Assembly: GCA_030248295.1 (NCBI GenBank)
Contig: JASANH010000499.1
Coordinates: 1 to 64,000 of the forward strand
Reading direction: 5' to 3'
Length of the DNA: 64,000 nt
From: Mesodorylaimus sp. YZB2_4
Taxonomy: Eukaryota; Nematoda; Enoplea; Dorylaimida; Dorylaimidae
Shown here: piece after piece, positions 1-10,808 of the stretch
Numbering within the stretch: position 1 is the stretch's first letter
Layout: every line of letters begins with the position of its first letter
The notes under the pieces: model-generated
Told to the model about the DNA's origin: nothing
The model's database searches: none
The model's input: the letters and a program-made list of their open reading frames with translations, nothing else
Program-made: the position numbers and the translations under genes

Positions 1-950
1 CGCCCGACCTACGACTCGCTGAACGTATTTTTAACAAACGATTGAGGACGAACTAGCGAAAGAAAAACAAAGACCGCGACAATTTTGAGATAGCATATAA
101 ATTGCGCAAGAATCAGCAGCCATGAAGTTAAATTAAAGTACAGCATGGCAGAATATGAATCTGCTGTTCGCGCTCAAAAAAAACTTTGCAGCGAAGAATT
201 GGGGTGCCGACCTTGCCTTGTGAGCTAATATCTAACTCAACCTTTCATCTGTGCACCGTCTGTGATCGGAACGGTATTTTGAATTTGAAGCTACAGTGCC
301 AGCTAGTTGACCTTTATTCCTTTTTGCTTGCTCAACCCAGTTTATCGAGCTCCCATCATCTGCTGTCTTTCTACATTCTACTGTGCTCTTAAGTCTGTTT
401 TTTTGTAATCGCTCAAAATACTTTCGAGTACTTATCATGTGACAAAGCACTGCCTTCCTACGACTACAAATTGCTGTCATTTCTGTATTTCCTGCGCCTG
501 CGGCATAACGGTTCTTATTTGATGACCCTGGAACGCTGCGTTTAAGCCAACTATTGCGGCTGCCACGATTTGACTTTTCATAAATTCGAAAGCCATGTTT
601 ACAGTAGAACACATGCAAGACTGACCATGCACTTTGCCATTGAGCCAATGGCATGAGTGACATGTCTTTGAAACCATGGCATATACCATGGCATTGAGCA
701 GTGCTGGTTTGACTGGTAAATGAGCTTCCAGAAACTTCGACAATCGACAAGCTTGTCACTGGTCCCGACAAGCAGTAGCAACTTGTCGAGCAAATGCATT
801 TCAGCGGTTTGGAAGTGGTCGGTCCCACCACTTGTCAATTAAAGCAGGTCTCGTCAGAACATTAAATAATTTAGACAACCCCCAATCAGCCTTGTTTGAG
901 CGTATAATAGCCGTAAAGTCGCTTTGACCACAATGGTTTTTCTTTAAAAA
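1..950. other. Left edge, no supportable gene
   Basis: I see no convincing coding exon here. Open frames on both strands are short or overlap each other and show no recognisable domain. The stretch lies directly upstream of the transposase relic at 951 and may be the 5' part of that element, but I could not identify a terminal inverted repeat. Confidence 0.4.
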
Positions 951-1985
951 ATGAATGCAATTGCTTTGAGTAGTAGTAGCGGAAGCGATGATGCTGAGAA
1001 AGATATGATTCCTGTTCGCAGAAGGAAAGTTTACTGTCCAAGAATCAATTTTGAAATCGACGACTGTATTGCCTGTTTTCGGCTTAGTCGGCGCCATGCA
1101 ACAGATTTTAATGGACATTGGACAACGCCTCCAGGAAATACAGAATATGTGAATATGGCTGTAACCAAGCCTGGCAGGCGTAGGAGGGAGGCGGCCGCCC
1201 GAAGTCGGCGGGACAAAAACTCCGACTGGAGCAGGATAGTCTTGCGACTATACCTACGGCTGAAACATCAACCCGAGGGGTTGACGTTTCCCAGCCAGGG
1301 GAGAGTATCGATTACTCTCTCCCACTCGCCATGGCCTACCAGGCGGGGGGTTACATGGCTTTGTCGCCAACTCAGCAGCTGCTTTTAGCTTTGCAATATC
1401 TCGTCAGTGAAGGATTTATGCTTACAGTCGGCGATGCCCATGGCCCTGCAAAATCGAGATATTCTACATACACTGAGTAGTCAACGATTTTTTTTCAACT
1501 CAGCAGTGAAATGGCCTGAGAATGTGGAATCGGTTGTTGCTGGATTTTATAAATTGGGAAGAATACCTTCGTACAATTAATAGATCCCACGTGAACATCA
1601 AGGCACGATCAGCTATCGATGAAAATCACTCTATCAATACCATGATGGGTGCTGGTCCAGATTATCGATTTTATTATGTCAGCACAAAACGAACAGGATC
1701 ATTGACCGATGCGCGGCATATTGATCAGCACATTAGCAGCTCGATTTGACGCTGGTTTGGGGCCCGTTTCCAAATGGCATCCTCTTGCGAGATTCTGGAT
1801 GTGGGCTTAGTGAATGGCATCACTCCTATCTTGCATCATGAAATGCCATTGGCAGAAGAGCGATTTAACAAAGCCCATAAAAGAAGAGATGCTTTATTGA
1901 ATTGAATGTGCTTTTGAAGTTCTAAAGAGATTTGTGTGCCTTGGAAATTGCTACTGAGCCCAGAATTCGCATTTTCAGATCTGAA
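951..1985 (+). pseudogene. PIF/Harbinger-type transposase relic, interrupted by a MITE
   Basis: Degenerate coding sequence of a DDE transposase resembling the PIF/Harbinger (HARBI1-like) nuclease family. Visible in order are an N-terminal FRLSRR-like segment (about 1076-1100), a TQQLLLALQYL helix followed by VGDAHGPAKS (about 1367-1465), an INRSHVNIKA segment where the family has a G-x-IDGTHI motif (about 1577-1605), HSIN (about 1629) and a PDYRF strand where the family has its D-x-RYRF motif (about 1657). Around 1785-1930, in shifted frames, come a GDSGY-like segment, the AEERFNKAHKR block and a VLKRRFVCL block. The relic is dead: the reading frame changes several times, stops interrupt it, catalytic aspartates are replaced, and a 194 bp element sits inside it at 1161-1354. 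With that insert and one copy of the 6-base target duplication removed, the frame reads straight through. Family assignment rests on motif order only. Confidence 0.7.
1161..1354. mobile_element. MITE family A, copy 1, with target-site duplication
   Basis: 194 bp non-autonomous element inserted in the transposase relic. It begins GTAACC and ends GGTTAC, and a CCTGG / CCAGG pair lies just inside, so the termini are short imperfect inverted repeats. The bases ATGGCT abut both ends and form a 6 bp direct repeat consistent with a target-site duplication. The interior contains the phrase 'tcttgcgactatacctacgg', shared with the copy at 2469. It has no coding capacity. Confidence 0.75.
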
Positions 1986-3222
1986 CTTAGCACGCAACTG
2001 ATTGCAGCTTTTTGACTACTACTACTCAGATAAGTGATTCGCTGAAAAGTACTGTACGTTTTTTTTTGGGGGACGCAAGTTCGACAAGACTAGTTCATAG
2101 TCACTTGTCACTCGCCAATTTGCAGCTTTTAGTGGGACAAGTCTGGGTGTCGTATTTTAATTACCTCTTACAGCGCATTTTCTTTGCTCACTGCGACGCA
2201 TCAGATGTTTTTCCATGACGTTTGGCAAACCTAACAACTACACGGGTCGCGAAGAAATGCCGCTTCCAAATTCGTGATCCCTGATCCCCTCGCACATCTG
2301 CCGGTGAATGCTTTTTGAAACCTACAGCAGCAGTGTAAAAACTCCAGATACTGTACACTCATCTACTGCAATATAGTCACTGTTGAGAGCTGCCGCTTCT
2401 GCAACCGCTAACTATTTTCTTCCGTGCGTTATATTCCATTTGAGTTAAGCCATTCATTTTCATTAATGCAGGAGGGAGGTGGCTGACCGAAGTTAGCGGG
2501 GCAAAAACTCCAAGTCTTGCGACTATACCTACGGTTGAAACATTAACACAAGGGTTTGACTTCTCCCAGCCAGGGGAAAGTATCGGTTACTCTCTCACTC
2601 GCCATGGCCAACCAGGCGGGTTACATTGAGGGAGGAAGGACATGCGTCCTAAGCAGAGCACCTAATCTTACAAATATGGACTGCCATACTTGGTCCAATC
2701 GATCCAGCCAATGTGTGAGGGTCCAACATAAAAACCGTGAATCAGACTTGACTTTTTGTCATTCTACGTCTCGTAGCCATAATTTCGGAAAGGCTGTTAC
2801 TGGTGTTTCATTAGTGTAGAGAAAATGGAGCAAAATTTTCAATGTGGGAAAAAAACGCAGTGCTTTGCGACGTCTTCGCTAAATTGAGGTTTGGCTCTTT
2901 TATGCGAAACAAATGTTTGAATAGCTACGAAATCGCTGCCCCGTTCAATCAGACATGCCTTGATATTTTCTTGTTCAATGCAAAAACTGAAAGAATATTT
3001 TTCCCGATAATGCACTACATAAAAAGAAAAAATTCTTTTCTGGTAAAATAATCATCTTATTTCATTCTTCTACCCGCTCTGAAGAGAGTGTTTCATTTTT
3101 CTTTTACGACAAAATACAAGCGTTTCGTCGGTTTTGATATCTCTGCAAGGCACCAAAAAGTTTAACTGTTCAGAAATGCGAGCAGTAGTGACCAGGGAAC
3201 GAACAGTCTTTCGTTCTTTTTT
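1986..3222. other. Intergenic stretch with one MITE, otherwise nothing recognised
   Basis: Apart from the family A MITE at 2469-2625, I see no gene or structured element. Small open frames such as 2842-3051 show no family resemblance and no splice context. Confidence 0.4.
2469..2625. mobile_element. MITE family A, copy 2 (5'-truncated)
   Basis: About 155 bp, closely similar to the interior and right end of the 1161-1354 element: the same 'cttgcgactatacctacgg' block, the 'cccagccaggggaaagtatcgg' equivalent, and the terminal CCAGGCGGGTTAC. The left end lacks the GTAACC terminus, so this copy looks truncated. Confidence 0.65.
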
Positions 3223-5650
3223 TTAAATTGTATAAGTCTCTTCATAAATTAAAGTATGGAAATAGCTGTCAGCTTCTACCTGAATAATGTGCGCACAAAT
3301 CAAGTATCAAGTTCAAGTATCAAGTTGACAGAAACATATTCCGTGCATTCTCAACCTTTTTTCTGTACTTACTCTACTGGACCTAACGGATGATGTTGAT
3401 CGAACGGATGATCTCGTGGCTGACCGTGACATAGTGCCGGTCAGCAAGGAATTCTTGAACTCATCTGGTTCCATCGATCGGCTGCGCGAGGGACTGACAA
3501 TGTCGTCGACGACTATGGATATGCCCTGAAGACAAGAATACAATTAAAAGATCGCATCTGTCGATGTCACACGCCAGAAATTAACCGCAGCATTTCTTGG
3601 AGTATGACCATCCGTGGCCTGAATTTGCAGAGTCTTTTGACACACTCCATGAATTTTTTGCGACAGCCTAAACAAAGATTAAGATTTTAATCTAAACCTT
3701 CGACCATGAAATCTCAAAGGACGTTCTAGAAAACAGTAGGTTATGCTTATAGATAGAGCTTAGAGCCTTACTCCATCTCGTATGATAACATCTTTTCCAA
3801 AGTTTTGATAGGGATAGCCTGAAAAAATCAATTAACAATGGCTCAAGTTTTTGGAGATGAAGTATCAAATACCGTCATTTTTCCTTTAGCCAAAAACTCA
3901 TGTATAGTTCGAAATCTACGCAGAATTTTTTCAAACTCTCGATTGATACGTTCCCGTTCCAGCCACCAATAAGTGTTGGCACCCGGCGCTGTTGGCTCTG
4001 GCGTCGCCATTAAGCGATTAACCAGAGGCAAAAGCTGATCCAAAAGAGCCGCCATTTCTTTCATTTTCAATCGAACTTCTTCGAGATCTTGCGCTTGGGG
4101 CAACAATCTAATTAGGCTGTCTATTGTCGACACTGTGAGGAAAAAATTGTTTAAAACAAGTTTGAGTCAGAAAGTTTTGCAAAATTTACCGCGTTCAGAC
4201 ATTTCTTGTAAAAGCGTATTGATATCTCGAAGAAGTTTAGCGGTTTCTGCCGCATAAATCGCAGCTGAAAATGAAAAATTGGAATAAATATTTGTGGCAC
4301 AAAGATTTAGTGAAACGTGATAACAATTGTAACAAATGAGTTTGCACATTGGAAGACGATGAGTGCAGACCTGAGGCTTTTTTTTATAAACGCCTCAGAG
4401 GTTATATTTATCAGGCAAGATGTAAATCCAAAACAGCAACTGTTATTCATAACCTTATCTCTATTAAGCCACGGTGTCTGTACAGATCGAGCAAGACCTT
4501 TCCAAGTGAAAATTTTAAAACCATGATTTATTGTGCCTAGTAATATTCACCCCTTCGCGACGCAAAAGTCAAAAATGTTTTTCACCTCTCCTCCCGCGGA
4601 AATACGCAACAACAGGGTGCTTGAGCGATACCTGGCCGCAGTTCCCAAACCCTTGGTCCTGGATTGACGTATTGTAGATTCAGAAAACATGCGTAAGTTA
4701 CTTTATACAGGGACGTTACCAGTGCATCGGAACGACATAATTGCAAATGAGGCAAATTTTTAAGCATCATTTTGCTATGCCTTTTTGGGTCACACTCGTC
4801 CATGAGGCGTGTAACTTCCAGCCGCCAGGAAGCTTAGGGCTTCTGACTTTGCCTGTTTTGTAAAGCAGAAAAAAGATACAAAAACAGCCCTGCCCCATGT
4901 TTAGAAGTCACAAGAAACCGCATACAGGACATGTATTTGTAAAGTGCGAGAATTGCAGCTCGTGAAGCGTCCGCGACTGTTTTTGAGGGTCTGGACGTCG
5001 CACATACTTTCGTTGCAGTCGCAAACAGTGAGCCGCACTGCCCCAGAAATAAAACACTTGACTGCAGAAGTAAACGTCCTGTACGCAGCTTATTGTGACT
5101 TTTGAAAATACACGGCTAATTTTGTAGCATTATTTCGCATACTGGGGGGCTTCAAAAATTTTCAAGCAATGTCATTTTTTAATTTCACTCACGACTCAGT
5201 TTCTTTGAGTCCTTGCTTTATCTAATGAAGATTCACAGATACAGTATTTACCGTAGATTTTTCGTGCCTGAGTACATATGTATATCACTCATTTATACAG
5301 TAGCTTCGAGGTTTATTGGTCCATGTGCACTTATCCCTCAGAATTTTTTTAAGTAATGAAAAAAATTGTTCACTCACATTGAGAGAAATTAGATGTAAGG
5401 CAAACATTACTGGGGGATCATAAACATAAAAACACAATTTTATTTTGATTAGTGCGAGGTCAGGTTGTGTCTGTTCCTCCAAAGCCACTGTAGCTACTTC
5501 TTGAGATCGAATTCAGTTTTAGAGCAATAAAGATAAATATTTTTAAAAATAGTCGAAGCAGAAAATTTTCTTACCAGCCAATGTATTGTAAGAAATATGT
5601 TTTTTCGGATCTTTACTGATAGTTTGAATTCGAGATTCGCGTTTCTGCAT
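3223..5650 (-). CDS. Seven-exon gene for a predicted helical protein, unidentified
   Basis: I assembled this gene by hand on the minus strand. Exons are 5650-5575, 4264-4190, 4132-3873, 3818-3772, 3667-3586, 3525-3373 and 3279-3223. They total 750 bases, 249 residues plus stop, with every junction phase-compatible. The start is an ATG at 5650. The protein is rich in Leu, Glu, Lys and Arg from about residue 25 to 175 (segments such as TAKLLRDINTLLQEMSER and KMKEMAALLDQLLPLVNRL), which suggests long amphipathic helices or coiled coil. A Ser/Arg-rich segment lies near residues 190-230 (SPSRSRS, SATRSSVRSTSSVRSS), followed by a short acidic C-terminus. No signal peptide or membrane segment is visible. 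I do not recognise the family; small complex subunits such as BORC/BLOC-type proteins have this look, but that is a guess. The third intron (3819-3872) is only 54 bases, and reading into it gives a short alternative C-terminus that stops at about 3846. Confidence 0.65.
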
Positions 5651-6572
5651 CTTTGACAATGTCTTTCTCAGAAGAAGCCGTTACAATCAATAAGAAGGCT
5701 GCAGCTGTGCTAAGATGGCTTGTACGCGCATTTGCGCCAAACAATCCACCCTTTTTATGCCTATCGTCCTCGTAAAGCCTTTTTAGAACGATCGAGAAGA
5801 CAATGAATTAATTTCGTTTGGCAATTGCTCTCAGCATAACACAAAAAGGCCACATTCCTTCCTTATATGGACTTCTTCCAACCGCGTGCTGGTCCGTCTT
5901 TCTTGAAAGAGTCCCTTCTCGAGCCAACTCAGCCGACCCAGTGGCCACACCAAAAAAGAAGCGTGATCAAGAAGCTGCGCCATTTAACTGATCCTCTTTT
6001 TGATGGATTGCAATTGCAACTGGGAATCGGATGAGCGGGCGTAGGAGGGCAGAAAAGGAGAAAAACTACGGGCACCAACAAGTTTTAGTCGAGGTCTAGC
6101 ACTGTTCTTGATTCAATCATTCCATACTGGCTTGTGTCAGAATTTTGATAAGAGACGGCCTTGGTCAGAGGTACTCGTACGAAGAGAGACAGACAAAGTA
6201 AGGAATCGAACGCATGCTTGAAATGAGAACATTTTTTTCAAAGAACATGACTCTCACAAAGCAGAGAACAAAGTTTCGCAATTGCTCTCAATAGAACCGC
6301 AAATTTATGGAGAAAATGGTTTTATCCTGCTTCAACCTGTGAAATGATCGAGTCCCTACCATAGGCTCTAGCGAGCGCAGTATCGGTTAATTTCCAAAAA
6401 AGCCTGTCATGTCAGACGACAAACTTTTTTACTAGCCAATGGGCACAGGATAGCTTGGGGGTGGCTGGCCTACTCGGCCATACAAATCCAAAGCCAAGCT
6501 TAGTTTCAACGCAAGCAGCATACAAAAAAATATTATATTATAGGACACGTCAATCAAAATAACAAGTGCTTC
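5651..6572. other. Intergenic, nothing recognised
   Basis: This lies between the start of the helical-protein gene and the 3' end of the F-box gene, both on the minus strand. It must hold the promoter and 5' UTR of the first gene and the 3' UTR of the second. I found no repeat family copy, no coding exon and no clear polyadenylation signal. Confidence 0.35.
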
Positions 6573-7760
6573 TTAAAAGCGATCGATGCGCACAACTGTA
6601 TTGCCCATATTTCTTAATGCTTCGACTGTTGTCTGACTCATTCCAGTACCCCGAAATCTTATCGTTATATTTCTTGCCAAAGGCACAATTCGTCGAAATG
6701 CTTCATTTGACACAACACAATCGATAATTTCTAAACATTTCAAATTCCCGCCACTTCTGATCAATCGCTCCAATATTTCATCGCTAATATGCATGCTTCT
6801 TCCGAGCACGGACAAGTGTTTCAATGTGAATTTCAAGACCTCAATCGAGCTTAAATCGGTTAATCTAGGACACATTTCCAAGTGAAGATGAGAAATATAT
6901 TTACAGTTTTGGCATATCGATTGGAAATCACCAATTGCGATCATTGATTGACGTAAAATTAGGACTGATAAATTTCTTAATTGCGCAACGGCATCGAATC
7001 GCAGAACACTAAGACAGGATGAAAGTTCTAAATATCGAATCGTCTCAGTATTGCATTGTATAATCTCTTCCAAATCCGCATATGTAATGTAGCATTCCAC
7101 TAAAACTAATTTTGTCAATTTTCCACCATTTTCTAACAAACTCTTCGAAAATTGTAATCTTCCACTCTTGATTCCGCGAAGATCAATTGTTTGTAAAGTA
7201 TTCGACGATTTTCCAATCACTTCCTCGATTATATTGCACCCATCAATCACAACCCATTGATCACAATCAATAAATGTACAGTGATCGATTAGTATCGATT
7301 TTAATCGATATTTATCATAAATCACTTTCAAAGCTGTGTCCATGATCAGACATCGACTAAAGTCCAGGGATGTGGTTTGATTAGCGTATACAGATATCAC
7401 ATTTAGAATTTCTGGTGTAACCAAACAAGCCAAATGGCAATTGGAATTGAAAACGACGCTTTTTAATGCTTTCCCAAATCGACTCAAGAAAAATATCAAA
7501 GCTTCCAATAAATAATACTGCGAAACATAAGTGCTCATATCCTGATCGCAATGAGCGCACGATCCGTGTCTGACTTGAACAGTTTGATATTGTTTCCATT
7601 TAATCAATGCTAAAATATCGAACCGCTCGATAATTTGATGACAATCGTGATAAGGCATGGTATTCATCCATTTTTTGCACACTTTTTCCAATTTTAGACG
7701 TTCAGAGAGATTAAAATAGGAAAATATAATTTTCAGGCAATCATGATTTAGTGTTTCCAT
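6573..7760 (-). CDS. F-box / leucine-rich-repeat protein (FBXL type), intronless
   Basis: Single uninterrupted frame of 395 residues starting at ATG 7760. An upstream in-frame TTG at 7772 is not needed. The N-terminus (about residues 3-40) has the F-box pattern: LNHDCLKIIFSYFNLSERLKLEKVCKKWM, shown here only for its key residues L, I-F-S-Y, L, V-C-K-W. From about residue 100 the protein shows irregular leucine-rich repeats of the Cys-containing FBXL type (for example LTKLVLVECYITYADLEEI, IRYLELSSCLSVL, LKCLEIIDCVVSNEAF). Such proteins are substrate receptors of SCF (Skp1-Cullin1-F-box) ubiquitin ligases: the F-box binds Skp1 and the repeats bind the target. The target cannot be read from the sequence. 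The lack of introns among multi-exon neighbours could mean a retrocopy or simply a naturally intronless member; the frame is intact. Confidence 0.85.
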   Translation of the reverse strand: METLNHDCLKIIFSYFNLSERLKLEKVCKKWMNTMPYHDCHQIIERFDILALIKWKQYQTVQVRHGSCAHCDQDMSTYVSQYYLLEALIFFLSRFGKALKSVVFNSNCHLACLVTPEILNVISVYANQTTSLDFSRCLIMDTALKVIYDKYRLKSILIDHCTFIDCDQWVVIDGCNIIEEVIGKSSNTLQTIDLRGIKSGRLQFSKSLLENGGKLTKLVLVECYITYADLEEIIQCNTETIRYLELSSCLSVLRFDAVAQLRNLSVLILRQSMIAIGDFQSICQNCKYISHLHLEMCPRLTDLSSIEVLKFTLKHLSVLGRSMHISDEILERLIRSGGNLKCLEIIDCVVSNEAFRRIVPLARNITIRFRGTGMSQTTVEALRNMGNTVVRIDRF

Positions 7761-8537
7761 TTTTTGGTCCAATGCCTATCAAATATTTGATGCACTGAAA
7801 TTTGAACTTCTTAGGCTCGAGCCTCACGCTCTCGAAAACGTGACACAACCAAACAAATGCAGACTCGTTGGAAACCGTTCAAAATTCGAAAAGTCGCCAC
7901 CACTCGATTGTGACATGAAGGAGCAGCGGCGGAGTAAAAATACAAAAACAGGATTTTCCATGGGCGTATTTTATTGAGAAAACAGCCAGTGTCTGGATCG
8001 AAGGGCGCCCAGTCGAATTTTGTTTATTGCGTCTATTCTTGTTGTATTGTGTGCTCAGACTATGCATTGGGCATTTTAGTAAATACAAATAGACCTTCAG
8101 CCGGGCACGACCTTGCGCAGAGGTTTATGAGAGAAAAGATACAAAAAATTCAAGTTTACCAACAGATGGTGTGCGTCTGGAAGGCTAGACACCGGATAGA
8201 ATTTGTTACTGACGGTAACAAAAAGGCCTTGGGTTAAATTACATTTCAAATGGGGCCCACTCAAAACAACTAAATTCAAAAATTTTAAATTCTAGTAAAT
8301 CCAAAAAATCTTCGCCGAACTGGTATACGTACATAATACTTTACATGTCAGTATCTGTATATTCTAAATCTGCTCTCTCAACTTGCTTTCAAAAGAATGT
8401 GAATTTCGATTATTCGATGGCTGATGTCATGAAGTTGTTTTGCTACTTCAAAATTTTTTGGGATCTAATCGTTTCATTTTTTATTTTTGTTGGCCGAAGC
8501 CCGTTTTGCCTGTCGCCGGCCAGCAGTCAAAGCTTAT
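7761..8537. other. Promoter side of the F-box gene, no other feature
   Basis: About 780 bases between the F-box start codon and the first SINE. Short open frames exist on both strands without domain content. I see no TATA box in a convincing position. Confidence 0.35.
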
Positions 8538-8960
8538 AAGCAGGGCTGTGCGGGGACCGGCACACACAGCAGCGGCCCTCTGCGTGTCTCCACTAGGAGC
8601 ACCGCCACGCGAGGGCGCGTCCTGGACTGAACACCAGCTTCGTCAGACGATGGCGGGTGGGCGCTGAGCCCTGTCGGTGTTCGACAAACGAGACTGTCTC
8701 CTCGTTTGGCTTCCGTCTCTCCACTCGGACCACCGTGGCCACGGTTACATCATTACCCGTGACCTTGGCGGCACCGGGTGAGTCACCCACGGTCTGGCGT
8801 GCAAGGTCAGCGAGGGTTTATGATTCGAAAACCGACCTCCGTCACCGGGGATCGAACCAGGGCGGAGTCCAGCCACTCGTTACCAAGCAATACGGAGAGA
8901 CGAATGCCAAGCCGCTGCACCACCACGGCCACCGCGGCCGCATCGAATCGTTTCGGCAAT
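8538..8960 (-). mobile_element. SINE family B, copy 1 (tRNA-derived)
   Basis: GC-rich repeat whose reverse complement carries a tRNA-like B-box (GGTTCGATCCC, near 8850). Recognisable blocks are 'ggctgtgcgggg', 'tgtctccactaggagcacc', 'cggtctggcgtgcaaggtcagcgagg' and a terminal run of short CCACCACGG-like units. The same blocks recur at 9012-9300, 21030-21400 and 39305-39610. Apparent open reading frames inside it are shadows of the repeat. Confidence 0.75.
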
Positions 8961-9011
8961 ACCGCATACAATACCATTTTACATTTTTTTGGGCTTGAGT
9001 TCGGTTAACTT

Positions 9012-9300
9012 TCTAAGCAAGGCTGTGCGGGGGCCTGCACGCACATCAGCGTCTCTCTACGTGTCTCCACTAGGAGCCCACTCCTCCCCCCCCCCCCCCG
9101 GCTTCCTCGGACTATGGCGGTGGGCTGTGAACCCTGCACGTGTTCGACAGTCGAGACTGTCTGATCGTTTGGCCCGCCTCTCCACTCGGAGCACCTCGGC
9201 GGTACCAGGTGAGTCACCAACGGCCCAGCGAGGGTTTATGGCTTGCAAACCGACCTCCATCAACGGGCATTGAACCCTGGAGGAGCCAGTCACTGAGTAA
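9012..9300 (-). mobile_element. SINE family B, copy 2
   Basis: Second copy, directly behind copy 1 in the same orientation. It shares 'ggctgtgcggggg', 'gtgtctccactaggagc', 'tgttcgaca-tcgagactgtct' and a degenerate B-box (near 9265, reverse strand). It contains a poly-C run of about 14 bases near 9085-9100. Confidence 0.7.
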
Positions 9301-9555
9301 ATAATGAGTAAAAGAGATGGCAATGCGAACTTGAAACTTCTACTTCCACGTGCATGCATGCATGTAGATGCGCATGTGCTAAAGTAACCGTAGGCACGAA
9401 CTTTCCTCTTTGCCTTTTCTTTTTATTTAACATTCGCACCAATTTCCCAAGATCTCCCCTTAGAATTTCTCGCGCTCACGCACTGAATCTGAATCTTATT
9501 TTTATAGTCACGGCTAACAAAATAACTACAAGTGCGCACCGCGCGCGCACGCGTA

Positions 9556-9685
9556 AAGGCGCATTTATAGTCGACAAAATTTCTTCTCCTACCCCTAGGG
9601 TCGATGTAATAGCATACGCTAGTATATGGCCATTACACCTACCCTAGGGGAAGAGTAGAAATTTTGTCGACTATAAATCCGCCTT
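9556..9685. repeat. Foldback element: two ~57 bp arms, ~14 bp loop
   Basis: The left arm (about 9556-9613) and right arm (about 9628-9685) are near-perfect reverse complements. Both contain 'atttatagtcgacaaaattt' in the corresponding orientation and a CCCTAGGG block. The loop is short and AT-rich (atacgctagtatat). This is a MITE-like palindrome with no coding capacity. Confidence 0.8.
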
Positions 9686-9734
9686 AAGGAGGGCAAAGTA
9701 AAAAAAAACCGATCCAGCCCGTAGTCTTCATTGT

Positions 9735-9815
9735 GGGCTAGGGGTGCCCGCTTCTTGGGCGGCTGGGACGCACTTACTGGCGGGAGTTCGACACGCGGCA
9801 GGGTGAATCATTCTG
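9735..9815 (+). repeat. tRNA-like sequence (SINE head or decayed tRNA)
   Basis: This stretch has an A-box-like GTGGGCTAGGGGTGCCC and, about 45 bases on, a B-box-like GAGTTCGACAC. The stems do not close into a functional cloverleaf by eye, so I treat it as a tRNA-derived repeat. Confidence 0.4.
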
Positions 9816-10159
9816 TGTATTGAGTCTCTTCTTCCTCAAGTGTGGCATTGCTGATCTGGTAAAACATGCGCATGAACACGAAGTTGAAACAAGGGGAGAA
9901 AAGATTGTTGAGATTGACTATCGAGGCATCTACAACATCTAATCATGACCCATTGTACTTTACAGTGCAATCACTCGAATTTTCGCAGCCTGCATCCTGC
10001 AGCTGCTCGATTATGTCACATTCGGGTTTTCGGGTTTCTGGCAGGCCTTTAGTTGAAACCCAACCCGACCCCAGGGTCCTGCACGGCTATGAAAGTCGTA
10101 CCCTACTCGTACCCGCTGGACGATCTCTGTACGATATAAATACAAACGTGACTGCTGTG

Positions 10160-10263
10160 TCACCCTAAGAGGAGTTGAATGGCGGGGGGTGGGGTGGGGT
10201 GTGAATACGGCCGGGCCGTATTCACCCTCTTGCTTTTCAGGTATCAAACTCCTCTTAAGGTGA
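10160..10263. repeat. Small inverted-repeat element with inner palindrome
   Basis: Outer arms 'tcaccctaagaggagttga' (10160-10178) and 'tcaaactcctcttaaggtga' (10244-10263) are inverted copies. An inner palindrome around 10200-10225 (gtgaatacggcc / ggccgtattcac) is perfect. Between them lies a G-rich run (about 10181-10200). The layout is MITE-like. Confidence 0.7.
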
Positions 10264-10439
10264 CTTTTCAGCAAAGTGTCCCTTTCAGCCATCACTTTTC
10301 AGCAGTGTCTTTTTCAGCCATCCATTCACTTTACACTGCCCTCGCTGGCCCACTGCACTGTTCACACTTTACACTGCCCTGGCAGCCAGTACATAAGCAC
10401 GCTGCTGGCCGTGTCTTGTCATTCCGATTGACTGCTCGT

Positions 10440-10610
10440 TCACGAATGATGGTCTTGGCTGCACAAATGTGGGTCTCGTTGCCCACGCCTGTCAGTCCGT
10501 TGCCATCGCCAGTGAGCCAGTTGCCAGCGAATGTGGGTCTTGTTGCCCACGCCGGCTGGTCTCGTTGCAGTCGCCCACGAATGTTGGTCTCGGCCAACGC
10601 CAGATGGGTC
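10440..10610. repeat. Imperfect tandem repeats built on 'tgggtctcgttgcccacg'
   Basis: Units such as 'aatgtgggtctcgttgcccacgcc', 'aatgtgggtcttgttgcccacgcc' and 'aatgttggtctcggccaacgcc' recur two to three times with spacers of roughly 50 bases. Each unit is itself partly palindromic. Open frames here on either strand are by-products of the repeat. Confidence 0.55.
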
Positions 10611-10808
10611 TGTGTATCGGAATGGCTGCGATGTGACGACCTCCCCGTGGTGCAGCTGGAAACTGGTCTCCCCGATCACGCCAACGTCACACAAGAAAGA
10701 ACAGTCGAATACAACGAGCGACGAAAGAGACCACGAACGGGGGCGAACTGCTGAGTAAGCTCCGTTTACTTAGCAGACTAACTTCTTAATGGACTCCTTA
10801 ACTTTCAG

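Noticed and set aside
232-838. 199-codon minus-strand open frame at the left edge
   Set aside because: It has no recognisable domain, overlaps other frames of similar quality, and sits beside a transposon relic. It could be transposon-derived, but I cannot support a call.
8593-9359. Several 60-110 codon open frames in both strands
   Set aside because: They lie wholly inside SINE family B copies and recur in the copies at 21 kb and 39 kb.
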